Origin: Prolixibacteraceae bacterium
GTDB lineage: Bacteria; Bacteroidota; Bacteroidia; Bacteroidales; Prolixibacteraceae
Direction: 5' to 3'
DNA: 64,000 nt
Assembly (NCBI GenBank): GCA_003506435.1
Contig: DOAQ01000023.1
Location: 1 to 64,000, forward strand
In this document: positions 41,739 to 51,977 of the stretch, one piece after another
How positions within the stretch are numbered: position 1 is the stretch's first letter
How the letters are laid out: every line of letters starts with the position of its first letter
Program-made: the position numbers and the translations under genes
Notes under the pieces: model-generated
Databases searched by the model: none
The model's input: the letters and a program-made list of their open reading frames with translations, nothing else
Told to the model about the DNA's origin: nothing

Positions 41739-42341
41739 ATGAAGACAGAAGAACATATCGGATTGTTTCATGCTGTTTCGGGAGGCGATGAAAAAGCTTT
41801 TGAAAAGCTGTATAAGCTTTATTTTCCTCGTTTGTACACATTTGCACTAAAAATAATCGGCGACGGTAGCCTCGCAAAAGATTTGGTACAAAATGTATTT
41901 ATCCGGTTGTGGGAAACACACGACACCTTTCGATATGAACATCCGGAAGCCTTTTTGTACAAAATGGTACGCAATGCCAGCCTGAATTACATCAGGCACC
42001 TGAAAGTTGTCGATAACCTGAAATCTGAAATAAAAGACCAATACCTTGGAGAAGAGTTGTACTATATAGATATGGTTGGAAATGAACCATACCTGCTGAT
42101 CGAAAAAGAACTCTATGAAAAGGTAACCGAGATAATGAATGAACTTCCCGAAAAATGTCGTGTTGTTTTCCGGATGAGCCGTATAGAGGGGCTTAAAAAT
42201 CAGGAAATAGCCGATTGTTTGGGACTCAGCATAAAAACCGTTGAGAAACATATCTCCAAAGCGCTGGACGTTTACCGGAAAAAATTTGCCGGTTATCTCC
42301 CCTTGTCCGTCATTCTGCTTGTCCTTCAGGGGTTAAAATAA
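41739..42341 (+). CDS. RNA polymerase ECF sigma factor of the Bacteroidota expansion family (PUL regulator)
   Basis: 200 residues from ATG 41739. Region 2 is AFEKLYKLYFPRLYTFALKI, LAKDLVQNVFIRLWETHDTF and AFLYKMVRNASLNYIRHLKV; region 4 is IMNELPEKCRVVFRMSRIEG, LKNQEIADCLGLSIKTVEKH and ISKALDVYRKKF. This is the usual SusC/SusD-linked ECF type controlled by a FecR anti-sigma. Upstream in-frame codons (from 41688) overlap the 33-bp repeat and are not family-like. Its FecR partner follows only after a 580-base gap holding repeats. Confidence 0.94.
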   Translation: MKTEEHIGLFHAVSGGDEKAFEKLYKLYFPRLYTFALKIIGDGSLAKDLVQNVFIRLWETHDTFRYEHPEAFLYKMVRNASLNYIRHLKVVDNLKSEIKDQYLGEELYYIDMVGNEPYLLIEKELYEKVTEIMNELPEKCRVVFRMSRIEGLKNQEIADCLGLSIKTVEKHISKALDVYRKKFAGYLPLSVILLVLQGLK

Positions 42342-42920
42342 TTTGAATTTTTCCGAAATAAGAAGATGCATTGTAGCAGTATCGGTTGCCTGTTTCAAAT
42401 GCCCTTTCCCCAGCCCTTTCCCATAAAGGAAAGGGAGTTTGGCCTGAAAAAGCAACAATGTTGATATTCAAAAAAATAGAGACAATCGCATTTGTGCAGG
42501 CCCAAAAGTCTCCCGTCTGGGGCATAGCCGTCAAGCTAAGAGATAAATCTTTGTAAATAACTATTTTTCAGTACTAATAATTTTTACTGATTCTATATTT
42601 TACTTTAAACAATCAACCACCTCCTCCTTCGTTCCTCGAGTACTCCTCCTGTCCAGGAGGAGAAATTTGGGACAGTGACAATTTGGAAAGCCCGGTGGTT
42701 TTTCGCTGCCGCAACTTGCTTCGGTTTCCCCTCCTTTTTTTAGGAGGGGTGTCCCGGTTTCTCCGGGACGGGGTGGTCGTATTTCATGACATTATTATTA
42801 AGATTTTTTTTTTTAATGAAGGCCAGAACTCAAAAATATTCACGCAATCTCAATTTTTTCTTGAATCTGAGGTAGGGTAACTTCCTTTGGCAGGTGTTCC
42901 ATTATCGAAAAGCAGAAATA
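42342..42920 (+). other. Repeat-containing gap between sigma and fecR
   Basis: 42390-42440 has a CCCTTTCC...GGAAAGGG hairpin. 42616-42778 looks like a small palindromic insertion: it starts ACCACCTCCTCC, contains AGGAGGAG and CCCCTCC...GGAGGGG hairpins, and ends GACGGGGTGGT, complementary to its start. No gene is seen. Confidence 0.5.
42616..42778 (+). repeat. Palindromic MITE-like insertion between sigma and fecR
   Basis: The ends ACCACC and GGGGTGGT are inverted and the interior is a chain of G/C-rich hairpins (TCCTCCTG/CAGGAGGA; CCCCTCC/GGAGGGG; TCCCGG/CCGGGA). Only one copy is in the window, so mobility is inferred from structure. Confidence 0.4.
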
Positions 42921-43922
42921 ATGGACACAAATAATTCAATAAGGGAAAGGATAATTGCCTATTTCAACGGGCGGTTATCCAACAGGGAGGAAACCTCTTT
43001 GTGCGATTGGATAAAAGAAAGCAACGAGAACAAAGCGTTTTTTCTTCAGGTAAAAAATGAATTTACTTCCGATGAAGCAGAACATCCGCTTCTGGAAAGT
43101 TCGTATGCCGAACTGAAAAGTAAATTGCTGATCAACCGGCAACTTTCCGTGCCATCAGTCAAATTGAGAAAGTTGCAGCTCTCTTTTTCACGGATAGCAG
43201 CTCTCATTGTTTTGGCGGTAATTCTGGGGGGCGTTGTTACCTGGCTGTTGACAAATAGCCCAGTTAAAAAACCGGAGGTTGTATGGTTCGAAACTCAGGT
43301 TCCGCGTGGAGAAAAATCACAACTATTGCTACCCGATGGATCGAAAGTCTGGATGAATTCGGAGTCCAGCTTGTCATACCCCAGTGATTTTATGAAGGGC
43401 AACCGAAATGTAAAATTGAAAGGAGAAGCGTATTTTGAAGTTGAGAAACAAAATGGTTCGGTCTTTACCGTCGCAACACAAGATTATACAATCCGTGTGT
43501 TGGGAACTAAATTCAATGTAACAGGCTATGCCGATTTTAACCGGACTGAAACCACTCTTATTGAAGGCAGCATTGAGGTGCAACGGGGAAAACAAACTGT
43601 TTCTGTAGTCCCGGGCCAGACATTGATATACAAAGATAACCGGTTTCTCATGGAAGAAACCAATGCGGTTAAATCGGCCAAATGGAAAGACAATATTTTT
43701 GATTTTAACCGGATTTCATTCCGGGAACTGGTACTCCGGCTCGAACGCTGGTACGATGTGGATATCGAGATGAAAAGTCCGCAGTTGAATGATATTGTTT
43801 ATTCGGGAGTATTTAAAAATGAAGAAACCATCGAAGAAGTTTTGAATGTTTTTCAGTTGACAATGCCCATTACGTACGTAAAAGAAGATTTCAGAAAAAT
43901 CAGTATTCAGATAAAAGAATAA
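42921..43922 (+). CDS. FecR-family anti-sigma factor
   Basis: 333 residues from ATG 42921 (a GTG at 42894 is possible). An N-terminal cytoplasmic helical part (RERIIAYFNGRLSNREETSL, CDWIKESNENKAFF) is followed by one membrane helix (IAALIVLAVILGGVVTWLLT) and the periplasmic FecR domain (VPRGEKSQLLLPDGSKVWMN, LKGEAYFEVEKQNGSVFTVA, VLGTKFNVTGYADFNRTETT, LIEGSIEVQ). The C-terminal DUF4974 part (FNRISFRELVLRLERWYDVD) completes it. It holds the sigma factor until the STN domain of the following SusC signals substrate. Confidence 0.94.
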   Translation: MDTNNSIRERIIAYFNGRLSNREETSLCDWIKESNENKAFFLQVKNEFTSDEAEHPLLESSYAELKSKLLINRQLSVPSVKLRKLQLSFSRIAALIVLAVILGGVVTWLLTNSPVKKPEVVWFETQVPRGEKSQLLLPDGSKVWMNSESSLSYPSDFMKGNRNVKLKGEAYFEVEKQNGSVFTVATQDYTIRVLGTKFNVTGYADFNRTETTLIEGSIEVQRGKQTVSVVPGQTLIYKDNRFLMEETNAVKSAKWKDNIFDFNRISFRELVLRLERWYDVDIEMKSPQLNDIVYSGVFKNEETIEEVLNVFQLTMPITYVKEDFRKISIQIKE

Positions 43923-44018
43923 TGCCTATGCAATAAAATAAATGGGGAATGCCCACCATTCCCCATCAAAGTTTGTCTGTGTTAACCATTTTAATTAATC
44001 ACAAAACGAAACAAAAGT

Positions 44019-47000
44019 ATGAAAAAAAACAGTTGTGTCGAAGGGGAAGCTGTGCTTTTCCGGCGATGGAAAATTTTCCTGATTATGAAACTACAAATTG
44101 TGTTTATCCTCGGATTTCTGATACAATCACATGCCATTGTATCGCAGGCGCAAACCGGGCGTTTGAACCTTCATTTCGAAAACAATTCGTTAAAAGAAGT
44201 GCTTCAAACACTCGAAGATCAGACCGATTTTTCGTTTGTTTATAAAGATGAACAAATCAACCGGAGTAATAACATCTCAGGTGATTTTAAAGACAAATTG
44301 GTAAATGAGGTGCTTGATGATATTTTAAAAAATAGCGAGTTGACTTATACGATCAAAGGGAGGGCTATTGTGATTTTACCCGGCGGTTTGAATGGTTTGT
44401 CTGCCCAGCAAAAAACTGTTAACGGGAGAGTTACCGATTCTTCGGGACAGCCGCTCCCGGGGGTTTCATTGGTCGTAAAAGGCACAACTAAAGGAACCAT
44501 CACCGATTTTGACGGGAAGTACACTCTTGCCAACGTCCCCGGCGATGCTGTGCTGGTTTTTTCATTCGTAGGGATGAAGATGCAGGAAATTTCAGTTGGT
44601 AACAAGACCGAATTGAATGTAACCATGGAAGACGAAACGGTTGGAATTGAAGAAGTGGTTGCAGTTGGATATGGTATTATGAAAAAAAGAGATCTTACAG
44701 GTTCGGTCTCCTCGATCAATTTCACCGAATCAATGGAGAGCAGGCCATTGACTAACTTGTCTTCAGGATTGGCTGGAATGAGCGCTGGTCTGGTTGTGAG
44801 CCAAAATAGCTCGGCTCCCGGGAATGAATCTGTTTCGCTTCACATCAGAGGGGTGGGGACACTGAACAACTCATCTCCATTGGTATTAATAGACGGGGTT
44901 GCCGGAAATATGAATGATGTCAATCCGAATGATGTTGCAAATATTTCGGTACTGAAAGATGCGTCATCTTGTGCTATCTATGGGTCAAGAGCCGCCAACG
45001 GAGTGATCCTAATTACCACAAAAAGGGGAAAAGTAGACAATATGTCAATAAACTATAATGGATATGTTGGGGTTGAGAGTGCTGCAAAAATGATTGATTT
45101 CATTAGTGACTATCCCACCCATCTGGAGTTAATGAATGAAGCATACCAAAATAGTGGACAGCCAAAGATTTATGGCCAGAACCTTATTGATGAGTGGAGG
45201 GCAAATTCAAAGACTGATCCAACAAACTATCCGAACACTGATTGGTTTCGCGAGATATTAAAACCTTCTGTTATTAGCGAGCATAATCTTTCTGTACGAG
45301 GAGGAAGCGAAAAGTCAAATTTCTTATTGTCTTTAGGCTATCTGGATAATAAAGGGGTTGTAGAAAATGCTGAATACGAAAAATATTCATTCCGGTTAAA
45401 TGCTGATTCAAAGGTTTCTGATTGGCTTAGCCTGGGTGGAAATGTTTTCGGGTTTTGGTCAGATAGAGGTCCACTCGATGTAAGTTATCTCTTCAATACC
45501 ATGCTGATGACAAATCCGGGAATTTTGCCTAAATCCTCTGACGGACGTTATGGAGGGAGCATGATGGAAGGAGAAAATACGAAAGCATACAATCCAAGGG
45601 CAACGATGGAAAGCGCGACGGGAAATAATGAAAGGCAACGTGTTGGAGTTAAGTTTTTTGCGAAGATGAACTTCCTTAAATATTTTGAGTTTGAAACCAG
45701 CTTTGCCGGCAATTTCGATAACAGAAGAAGCTGGCAATATTCAGGCCCTGTTAGTATATGGGATTTTCGAACTGATGCCAAGCTTTACGAAACGTCTACT
45801 CGCAATAGCATCACGAACAGTGATTCCAGGTATTATTCGACTACTTTAAACGAACTTTTGCGGTTCAATTATTCCTTGAATAATGTGCATCATATCGGCG
45901 CTTTGATTGGTTTTGATCAGGAATATTCACGTCAGGACCAGTTCTCTGCAAGTAAATATGATATGTTGAATGATGCTATTTATGTTTTAGATGCAGCCGC
46001 TGCTGACCCGGTAACAAGTGGAACAGCAGAGGACCGGGCTCTACGTTCCTATTTTGGAAGGATCAATTATAATTATAAAGGAAAGTATTTATTTGAAGCA
46101 AATGGACGTTATGACGGGTCTTCCAGATTTTCAGAAGATAATCGGTGGGGTTTTTTCCCGTCTTTTGCTGCCGGATGGAGATTCTCTGAAGAACCTTTTT
46201 TTAAACCTCTGACAACATGGATTGATAATGCAAAATTTAGAGCATCCTGGGGTAAACTCGGTAATAATAATATTGGAGATTATGAATATCAGTCTTTATA
46301 TGCAGGCCAGAACTATTCTTTTGGGGGAAATATTGCTCAGGGGATTGCTCCAACTGTAATCTCAAATAGTTTGATAACCTGGGAGGAGACAACTTCTGCC
46401 AACCTCGGTCTTGATCTGAACATGTTCAATAGCAAACTTTCGCTTTCATTCGACGTTTTTGACAAGACAACAGATAATATCCTGGTGAAATTGCCAATCC
46501 CACTTGTTATGGGAAACCTTAGTGCTCCCAGTCAGAATGCAGCACAGGTCCGAAACCGGGGATGGGAAGCCCAGCTAAGTTACTTTGGTAATATCGGAAA
46601 AGATTTCGAATACAGCATCGGTGGTAATATAAGTTCTATTGACAATAAAGTCTTAAAATACATGGGAGATGTGAAGACTATTTCCGGAACCAAGGTGCTG
46701 ACTGAAGGAGTTTCAATCTTCCCGTTTTATGTTAGAGAAGTAGATCACGTTGTACAGGATCAGGCTGAGATTGACGCGATGATCGCTGATGGTTATACTT
46801 TTTCACCTGCTATACCGAAACCGGGCGATTTCCTTTATAAAGACTTAACCGACGACAAGAAGATAAACGATGATGATCGCGTAATAAAAGGTTCTTCAAT
46901 TCCGAAGGCTACGTATGGTATCAATATCGGAGCCTCCTATAAAGGGGTTGATTTAAATATAATTGGGCAAGGTGTATCGGGTCTTAATTATTATGACGGT

Positions 47001-47363
47001 GGTACTTTCAATTCGTTCAATCTTCATTGGGATTACATTATGAGAGAAAATGTACTGAACAGATGGACGCCGGATAACAAAACCACAGCGTATCCCCGGC
47101 TGACTGCGGGGCTTGCCAATAACGACGTAAACAGCGATTACTGGTTGGCCAATGTATCTTATTTTCGTATAAAATCGATACAACTTGGATATACGATTCC
47201 TAAAAGGATAAGCTCTAAAATCCTGATAAATCGGTTCAGATTATATACGAGCCTGGAAAATTATTTCACATTTACAAGTTACGAAGGATTTGATCCGGAA
47301 AATGCCGGTGTAACTTATCCCAATATGAAACAATTCATCGTTGGTCTTAATGTCACATTTTAA
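44019..47363 (+). CDS. SusC-type TonB-dependent transporter with STN signalling domain
   Basis: 1114 residues. The extended N-terminus includes a signal helix (LQIVFILGFLIQSHAIVSQ). The STN domain (about 48-120, LNLHFENNSLKEVLQTLEDQ) marks a transducer. The CarboxypepD-like domain follows (VNGRVTDSSGQPLPGVSLVV), then EEVVAVGYGIMKKRDLTGSV and the plug (LTNLSSGLAGMSAGLVVSQN; LVLIDGVAGNMNDVNPNDVA; SCAIYGSRAANGVILITTKR), and the barrel ends in QFIVGLNVTF with a terminal Phe. It imports oligosaccharides across the outer membrane and reports binding to FecR. The SusD gene follows after 11 bases. Confidence 0.96.
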   Translation: MKKNSCVEGEAVLFRRWKIFLIMKLQIVFILGFLIQSHAIVSQAQTGRLNLHFENNSLKEVLQTLEDQTDFSFVYKDEQINRSNNISGDFKDKLVNEVLDDILKNSELTYTIKGRAIVILPGGLNGLSAQQKTVNGRVTDSSGQPLPGVSLVVKGTTKGTITDFDGKYTLANVPGDAVLVFSFVGMKMQEISVGNKTELNVTMEDETVGIEEVVAVGYGIMKKRDLTGSVSSINFTESMESRPLTNLSSGLAGMSAGLVVSQNSSAPGNESVSLHIRGVGTLNNSSPLVLIDGVAGNMNDVNPNDVANISVLKDASSCAIYGSRAANGVILITTKRGKVDNMSINYNGYVGVESAAKMIDFISDYPTHLELMNEAYQNSGQPKIYGQNLIDEWRANSKTDPTNYPNTDWFREILKPSVISEHNLSVRGGSEKSNFLLSLGYLDNKGVVENAEYEKYSFRLNADSKVSDWLSLGGNVFGFWSDRGPLDVSYLFNTMLMTNPGILPKSSDGRYGGSMMEGENTKAYNPRATMESATGNNERQRVGVKFFAKMNFLKYFEFETSFAGNFDNRRSWQYSGPVSIWDFRTDAKLYETSTRNSITNSDSRYYSTTLNELLRFNYSLNNVHHIGALIGFDQEYSRQDQFSASKYDMLNDAIYVLDAAAADPVTSGTAEDRALRSYFGRINYNYKGKYLFEANGRYDGSSRFSEDNRWGFFPSFAAGWRFSEEPFFKPLTTWIDNAKFRASWGKLGNNNIGDYEYQSLYAGQNYSFGGNIAQGIAPTVISNSLITWEETTSANLGLDLNMFNSKLSLSFDVFDKTTDNILVKLPIPLVMGNLSAPSQNAAQVRNRGWEAQLSYFGNIGKDFEYSIGGNISSIDNKVLKYMGDVKTISGTKVLTEGVSIFPFYVREVDHVVQDQAEIDAMIADGYTFSPAIPKPGDFLYKDLTDDKKINDDDRVIKGSSIPKATYGINIGASYKGVDLNIIGQGVSGLNYYDGGTFNSFNLHWDYIMRENVLNRWTPDNKTTAYPRLTAGLANNDVNSDYWLANVSYFRIKSIQLGYTIPKRISSKILINRFRLYTSLENYFTFTSYEGFDPENAGVTYPNMKQFIVGLNVTF

Positions 47364-47374
47364 TCATAACAGCA

Positions 47375-48973
47375 ATGAAAACTAAGATAATATCAATAAT
47401 AGTTGCAATTCTATTTTTTTCCTCGTGCCAGGAGAGTTTCCTCCAGAGAGATTCGTTAAGTCAGTTATCTGAAGGATCGTTTTGGGCAAATGAAACGGAT
47501 GCGACAACCGGCGTGAATGCAATCTACAACGCATTGAGGGAGTTAAACAACAATATGTGCCTTTATGGTATGTTGGATGACTTTTCTGATATATCCTATC
47601 AGACCTGGGCTACAGGAATGACCACAGGTCAATATGTGGCATATGGTTCGTTTTTCTCATACCCCTGGGCAGTACTGTATAAAGGTATTTACAGGGCAAA
47701 CACTGCGATTACCCGTATTCCCGATATCGATATGAATGAAGGTACGAAATTGCGTTTAATAGGAGAGGCAAAGTTCCTTAGAGCTTTGTTCTATTTCAAA
47801 TTATGGGATTATTTTGGAGGAGTGCCAATCTATGATAAACCGATGAATTATGACGAAGCATATAAGGCAAGAAATACGGCTGACGAAGTTGTTGCGTTTA
47901 TATTAAAGGATCTGACCGATGCAATAGAATGTTTGCCGGGAAGTTATTCAGGTAATGACCTTGGACGTGCAACCAAATGGGCGGCTATGTCATTACGTGG
48001 AAAGACTTATTTATATGCTGAAAGATGGGGTGAAGCGGCAGATGATTTTGACTATGTCATAAAAAACAGTGACAGGGAACTGCATCCTGAGTACTATCAG
48101 ATCTTTAATTACAAATGGGAAGGCAACAAGGAAGTAATTTTCGATGTCCAGTACATCAAGATTAGTGGGTTTGGTAATACTTGTGATTATTATTACGGAA
48201 ATCGGAATACACAAGTTGGTGGAATTCAGCGGACTGTACCTACATCCATACTCGTTGATAGCTATGAAATGGCAGACGGCACGCCATTCAGTTGGGATAA
48301 CTTCAAAACAATCGATGGACAGTCTTTCAATCCTAACAATTCAGCCGATTGGGCGAAAGAAGATTTAGTCAAGCAAATATTCAACAAAAGAGACCCCCGT
48401 TTGCAACAAACGATTCTTGTTCCCTGGGCTGAATTTGTCGGTAAAAGTAATAATACATTGATCTATAAATGGCCCACCAAAGCTTCCGATCCGAAATGTT
48501 TTATACCAAACTTCAGTGCTGTTTATGCCTGGAAAAAGTTTGTTCATCAGGGAGAAGATAACGATGATCGATATAATTCGCCAAACAATATTCCTGTGAT
48601 CCGTTTTGCTGATGTGTTGTTAATGTATGCTGAAGCAAAAAATGAAGAAAGCGGACCCGACCAATCTGTGTATGATGCTGTAAACAGAGTGAGAGCCAGA
48701 GTATCAATGCCCGCAATCCCCCAAGGAACACAAGCCGAAGTTCGCGAAAGAATACGACATGAGCGGAAAGTCGAGTTTCCGGGAGAAGGTCTTTGGTATT
48801 CCGACATTAGGCGGTGGAGAATCGGAGTAGACCTTTGTAATCATGTCGTTAAAGGATTTATTGGAAATAGCCTTCGGACACGCGGATTTGCAGAAAGGGA
48901 ATATCTGTGGGCCATACCATCATCCGAGATCGACCTCAATCCGAACCTCACTCAAAATCCTGGCTGGGAATAG
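47375..48973 (+). CDS. SusD/RagB-type glycan-binding lipoprotein
   Basis: 532 residues with a lipoprotein signal (IIVAILFFSSCQESF). Family blocks are LSEGSFWANETDATTGVNAI, LIGEAKFLRALFYFKLWDYF, KWAAMSLRGKTYLYAERWGE, IPVIRFADVLLMYAEAKNEE, VNRVRARVSMPAIPQGTQAE, IRHERKVEFPGEGLWYSDIR and the C-terminal LWAIPSSEIDLNPNLTQNPG. It caps the adjacent SusC and captures glycan at the surface. A MITE-like element sits 52 bases after its stop. Confidence 0.96.
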   Translation: MKTKIISIIVAILFFSSCQESFLQRDSLSQLSEGSFWANETDATTGVNAIYNALRELNNNMCLYGMLDDFSDISYQTWATGMTTGQYVAYGSFFSYPWAVLYKGIYRANTAITRIPDIDMNEGTKLRLIGEAKFLRALFYFKLWDYFGGVPIYDKPMNYDEAYKARNTADEVVAFILKDLTDAIECLPGSYSGNDLGRATKWAAMSLRGKTYLYAERWGEAADDFDYVIKNSDRELHPEYYQIFNYKWEGNKEVIFDVQYIKISGFGNTCDYYYGNRNTQVGGIQRTVPTSILVDSYEMADGTPFSWDNFKTIDGQSFNPNNSADWAKEDLVKQIFNKRDPRLQQTILVPWAEFVGKSNNTLIYKWPTKASDPKCFIPNFSAVYAWKKFVHQGEDNDDRYNSPNNIPVIRFADVLLMYAEAKNEESGPDQSVYDAVNRVRARVSMPAIPQGTQAEVRERIRHERKVEFPGEGLWYSDIRRWRIGVDLCNHVVKGFIGNSLRTRGFAEREYLWAIPSSEIDLNPNLTQNPGWE

Positions 48974-49025
48974 TACACCTGACCAAAATCAGGATAATAA
49001 TGTATTGCCGGTGCAATCGCTGAAA

Positions 49026-49170
49026 GAGGCTGTCCCAAAAGTTCAGGATCGAGTCATCCCGAACTTGTTTCGGGATCCCATCGTTCTAATAATCAGACCC
49101 TGAAATACCCCGAAATTTCGGGGCAGGATGATGCGAATTGTGGATTCTGGAACTTTTTTGGACAGCTTCT
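49026..49170 (+). mobile_element. MITE-like element, copy 1
   Basis: About 145 bp with terminal inverted repeats of about 20 bp (GAGGCTGTCCCAAAAGTTCAG; the other end reads GAACTTTTTTGGACAGCTTC). Inside are two palindromes, ATCCCGAACTTGTTTCGGGAT and CCCCGAAATTTCGGGG. A copy in inverted orientation is at 61290-61430. No coding capacity. Confidence 0.75.
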
Positions 49171-49231
49171 TCAAATGATTTGCTGGTATATGAATTTATC
49201 AAGTTACAACCGAGGAATAGAAGAATTCAGA

Positions 49232-51919
49232 ATGTTGATTATAAGAGTGATAGTTGGTTTTTTTGTTTTTTTTAATGCCTTTAATACTTTCTCGCAGCAA
49301 AAAAATAATGATTTTGCATGTCGGCTGGAATTGGATAAAGCGTATTTCAATCCAAAAACTACGATAAAAATTCAAAATGGTGAGTGGGTACAATTAAAGG
49401 AGAATATTGCAGAACGAATTGATTATGCGCTGCAAAGCGATCCGGACCTTGTGTTTCCTGTTAACGTTCAGGTTGCTGGAACGTATGTTATAAACACTCA
49501 TGTTACAAGGATTGAAAAACCAGAGGGCGAGGTTCGTAACTTGTATATTAAAATGCAAATTGATGATCAGCGTCTTACCAAACGGATTGTTTCTGATGCG
49601 AGAAACTATACTGATCATGTTATTGGAAAATTTCAATTAACAGGGCAGACGAAACAACTAAAAATATGGTTGCCTAAGGGTATCCGGCTGGGATATATCG
49701 AAATAAAAAATGATGTTCCCCCGGAAGTTCCCCCGGAAGCTAAAACATATCAGCCGAAAGTCGTTCCTCCGGCAGGACGGCCACGTCTTTGGGTCAATGC
49801 ACAATCGCTTCCTCTGGTTAAAGCAAGGCTCAATGAAAATGAAAACCGGCCGGCCTGGATCAAAGTGAAGGAAGCAGCAATCAGAAAATTTACATTCCGT
49901 TTTTCACTTTCACAGGAGATTTTTCATAGCGCTGAACTTGAAAAAGCAGTTGAGATAAAAGCTTTTTATTATTTGATGACCGGCGACAGTGCAATTGGTT
50001 GTGAAGCTGTTCGCCTGATGAGGGATTATTTGTCCGTATTGGAATTTGGTAATGTTAACTATGGAGATATAACGAGGGAAATAGGACGTTCTATTTATAC
50101 TGCGGCCCTGGTTTATGATTGGTGTTATTCTCTTATGGCCGAAGATGACCGGAAAAGTTTATATGCAGGCATGATGAAACTTGCAGGGGAAATGGAAATA
50201 GGCTGGCCTCCTTTTCTTGCGAGCATTATCAGCGGGCATGGAAATGAAGCCCAGGTAAATCGTGATCTTCTGGCTATGAGCATTGCAGTTTATGATGAAA
50301 ATCCGGAACCGTACCGTTATACTTCTTATCGGGTACTGGAACAATTAGTTCCTATGCGAAAGTTTGAATATCAATCTCCCCGGCATAATCAGGGGGTTGA
50401 TTACGGGGCATATCGCCTGGGATGGGAAATGCATGCTGCCTGGCTTTTCTATCGTATGGCAGGACTCCGTGTTTTTGATGACAATATAACCAACTTGTCA
50501 AAATACTGGTTGTATATGCGCCTGCCGGATGGGGAAATGCTACGCGACGGAGATATGTTTTCAGTCTCAAAAAATGGAAAACCTTATTTTTGGAAGGAAC
50601 CACAAACCATGCTTTTACTCTATTCGTATGCCAATGATCCCCTAATCAAAGCGGAATTCGGCAGGCAGGGAGGATTACCCGATGATCCTGTTTTGTTTTT
50701 ATTACTCAATGATCCTGATCTCAAGGCAAATCTAAAGCTGGACTCTCTTCCTTTGACAATTGATTTTGGACCTATTCTGGGCTCTATGATAGCAAGGACT
50801 GGTTGGGAAATGGGAATGAATTCAAATGATGTTATTGCAGAAATCAAGGGGGGAGGTTACCATTTTGGAAATCACCAGCATGCTGATGCCGGGGCCGTAC
50901 AATTTTATTACAAAGGATTGCAGGTATGTGACCTGGGACTTTATATTTCGTATGGTTCTTCGTATGATTTCAACTTCAATAAAAGATCCGTTGCCCACAG
51001 TATGATGCTTGTAAATGATCCGGAAGAGAAAGTTCAGTTTAAGGCCACAGTCAATGACGGGGGTACCAGGTTCAATCAACGTTTTCCTGAAACACCTCAG
51101 GAAACAATGGATGATCCCTGGTTTTATAACGGTAAGGTTTTATCAGCCGATTTTGGCCCGTCGAAACAAAAACCCCTGTATAGTTTTTTCAAAGTTGATC
51201 TGGCCGGAGCTTATAGCAATAAAATAAGCCGTTACACCCGTAGCCTTTGCTTTCTTAATCTGAAAAGAGATGACGTGCCTGCTGCAATTATATTAACTGA
51301 CGACATGTTAACAACCAGACCTGATTTTAAAAAGTATTGGAAGATTAATACGCTGACCGAACCTGTATCTGCTGATAGTTGCATCATTCTGCAAAACAGC
51401 CGGAACGGATGCACGGGAAAAACACACGTGCAGATGTTATTGCCTCATCCAACAGAACGCCAGGCGCTTATACTAAGCAGTACTGATTTCAGTAAGTTAT
51501 ATGGCCCTCAGTATAAGATACCTTCAGTGATTCCGGAAGCAAATGGCTACCACATTATGGTCTCACCGGCCAAAGAAAACAAATATGACCGGTTTTTAAC
51601 GATTTTCCAGATGACAGAAGAAGAAACAAAACCTCTGCCCGTTAAGTTTCAGGAAGAAGACAGGAGATATGTGATTTCTCTGGCTGACTATACTGTTTGT
51701 ATGAGTTCTGATTCACAGCTTCGTCAAACCCCCTTTTCACTTTCCATTTCGGGTAATGCCGGATCGATGGTTTTACTTACCGATATGTATCCTGGAGTAT
51801 GGACGGTGAGCCGCTCTGATCGGGACACAGAATTCAACGTTAACGTTTGGGCTGGACAGAATACTGTTTTTTTTAAAGCTGAACCCGGCAAATACATAAT
51901 CTCACCCGGAAGCGATTAA
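49232..51919 (+). CDS. Heparinase II/III-family polysaccharide lyase, exported
   Basis: 895 residues from ATG 49232 (signal RVIVGFFVFFNAFNTFSQQ). Residues about 35-175 are a beta-rich N-terminal module; about 190-520 an (alpha/alpha) toroid with GRPRLWVNAQSLPLVKARLN, MRDYLSVLEFG, ISGHGNEAQVNRDLLAMSIA and RHNQGVDYGAYRLGWEMHAA; about 530-895 the heparinase II/III beta-sandwich with GGGYHFGNHQHADAGAVQFY, whose His is a usual catalytic/metal residue. Such lyases eliminate uronate-containing glycans (heparin/heparan, alginate, related polymers); the exact substrate is not decided. It is the only clear depolymerase in this PUL. Confidence 0.88.
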   Translation: MLIIRVIVGFFVFFNAFNTFSQQKNNDFACRLELDKAYFNPKTTIKIQNGEWVQLKENIAERIDYALQSDPDLVFPVNVQVAGTYVINTHVTRIEKPEGEVRNLYIKMQIDDQRLTKRIVSDARNYTDHVIGKFQLTGQTKQLKIWLPKGIRLGYIEIKNDVPPEVPPEAKTYQPKVVPPAGRPRLWVNAQSLPLVKARLNENENRPAWIKVKEAAIRKFTFRFSLSQEIFHSAELEKAVEIKAFYYLMTGDSAIGCEAVRLMRDYLSVLEFGNVNYGDITREIGRSIYTAALVYDWCYSLMAEDDRKSLYAGMMKLAGEMEIGWPPFLASIISGHGNEAQVNRDLLAMSIAVYDENPEPYRYTSYRVLEQLVPMRKFEYQSPRHNQGVDYGAYRLGWEMHAAWLFYRMAGLRVFDDNITNLSKYWLYMRLPDGEMLRDGDMFSVSKNGKPYFWKEPQTMLLLYSYANDPLIKAEFGRQGGLPDDPVLFLLLNDPDLKANLKLDSLPLTIDFGPILGSMIARTGWEMGMNSNDVIAEIKGGGYHFGNHQHADAGAVQFYYKGLQVCDLGLYISYGSSYDFNFNKRSVAHSMMLVNDPEEKVQFKATVNDGGTRFNQRFPETPQETMDDPWFYNGKVLSADFGPSKQKPLYSFFKVDLAGAYSNKISRYTRSLCFLNLKRDDVPAAIILTDDMLTTRPDFKKYWKINTLTEPVSADSCIILQNSRNGCTGKTHVQMLLPHPTERQALILSSTDFSKLYGPQYKIPSVIPEANGYHIMVSPAKENKYDRFLTIFQMTEEETKPLPVKFQEEDRRYVISLADYTVCMSSDSQLRQTPFSLSISGNAGSMVLLTDMYPGVWTVSRSDRDTEFNVNVWAGQNTVFFKAEPGKYIISPGSD

Positions 51920-51977
51920 AATTCCGGTACATTTTTAAAACCGTAAAGCGATCATTAAAAAATAATTTCAAACAATC

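Noticed and set aside
49026..49170. Rho-independent terminator after susD
   Set aside because: The palindromes belong to a full element with terminal inverted repeats that recurs at 61290-61430 outside a terminator context; no T tract follows them.
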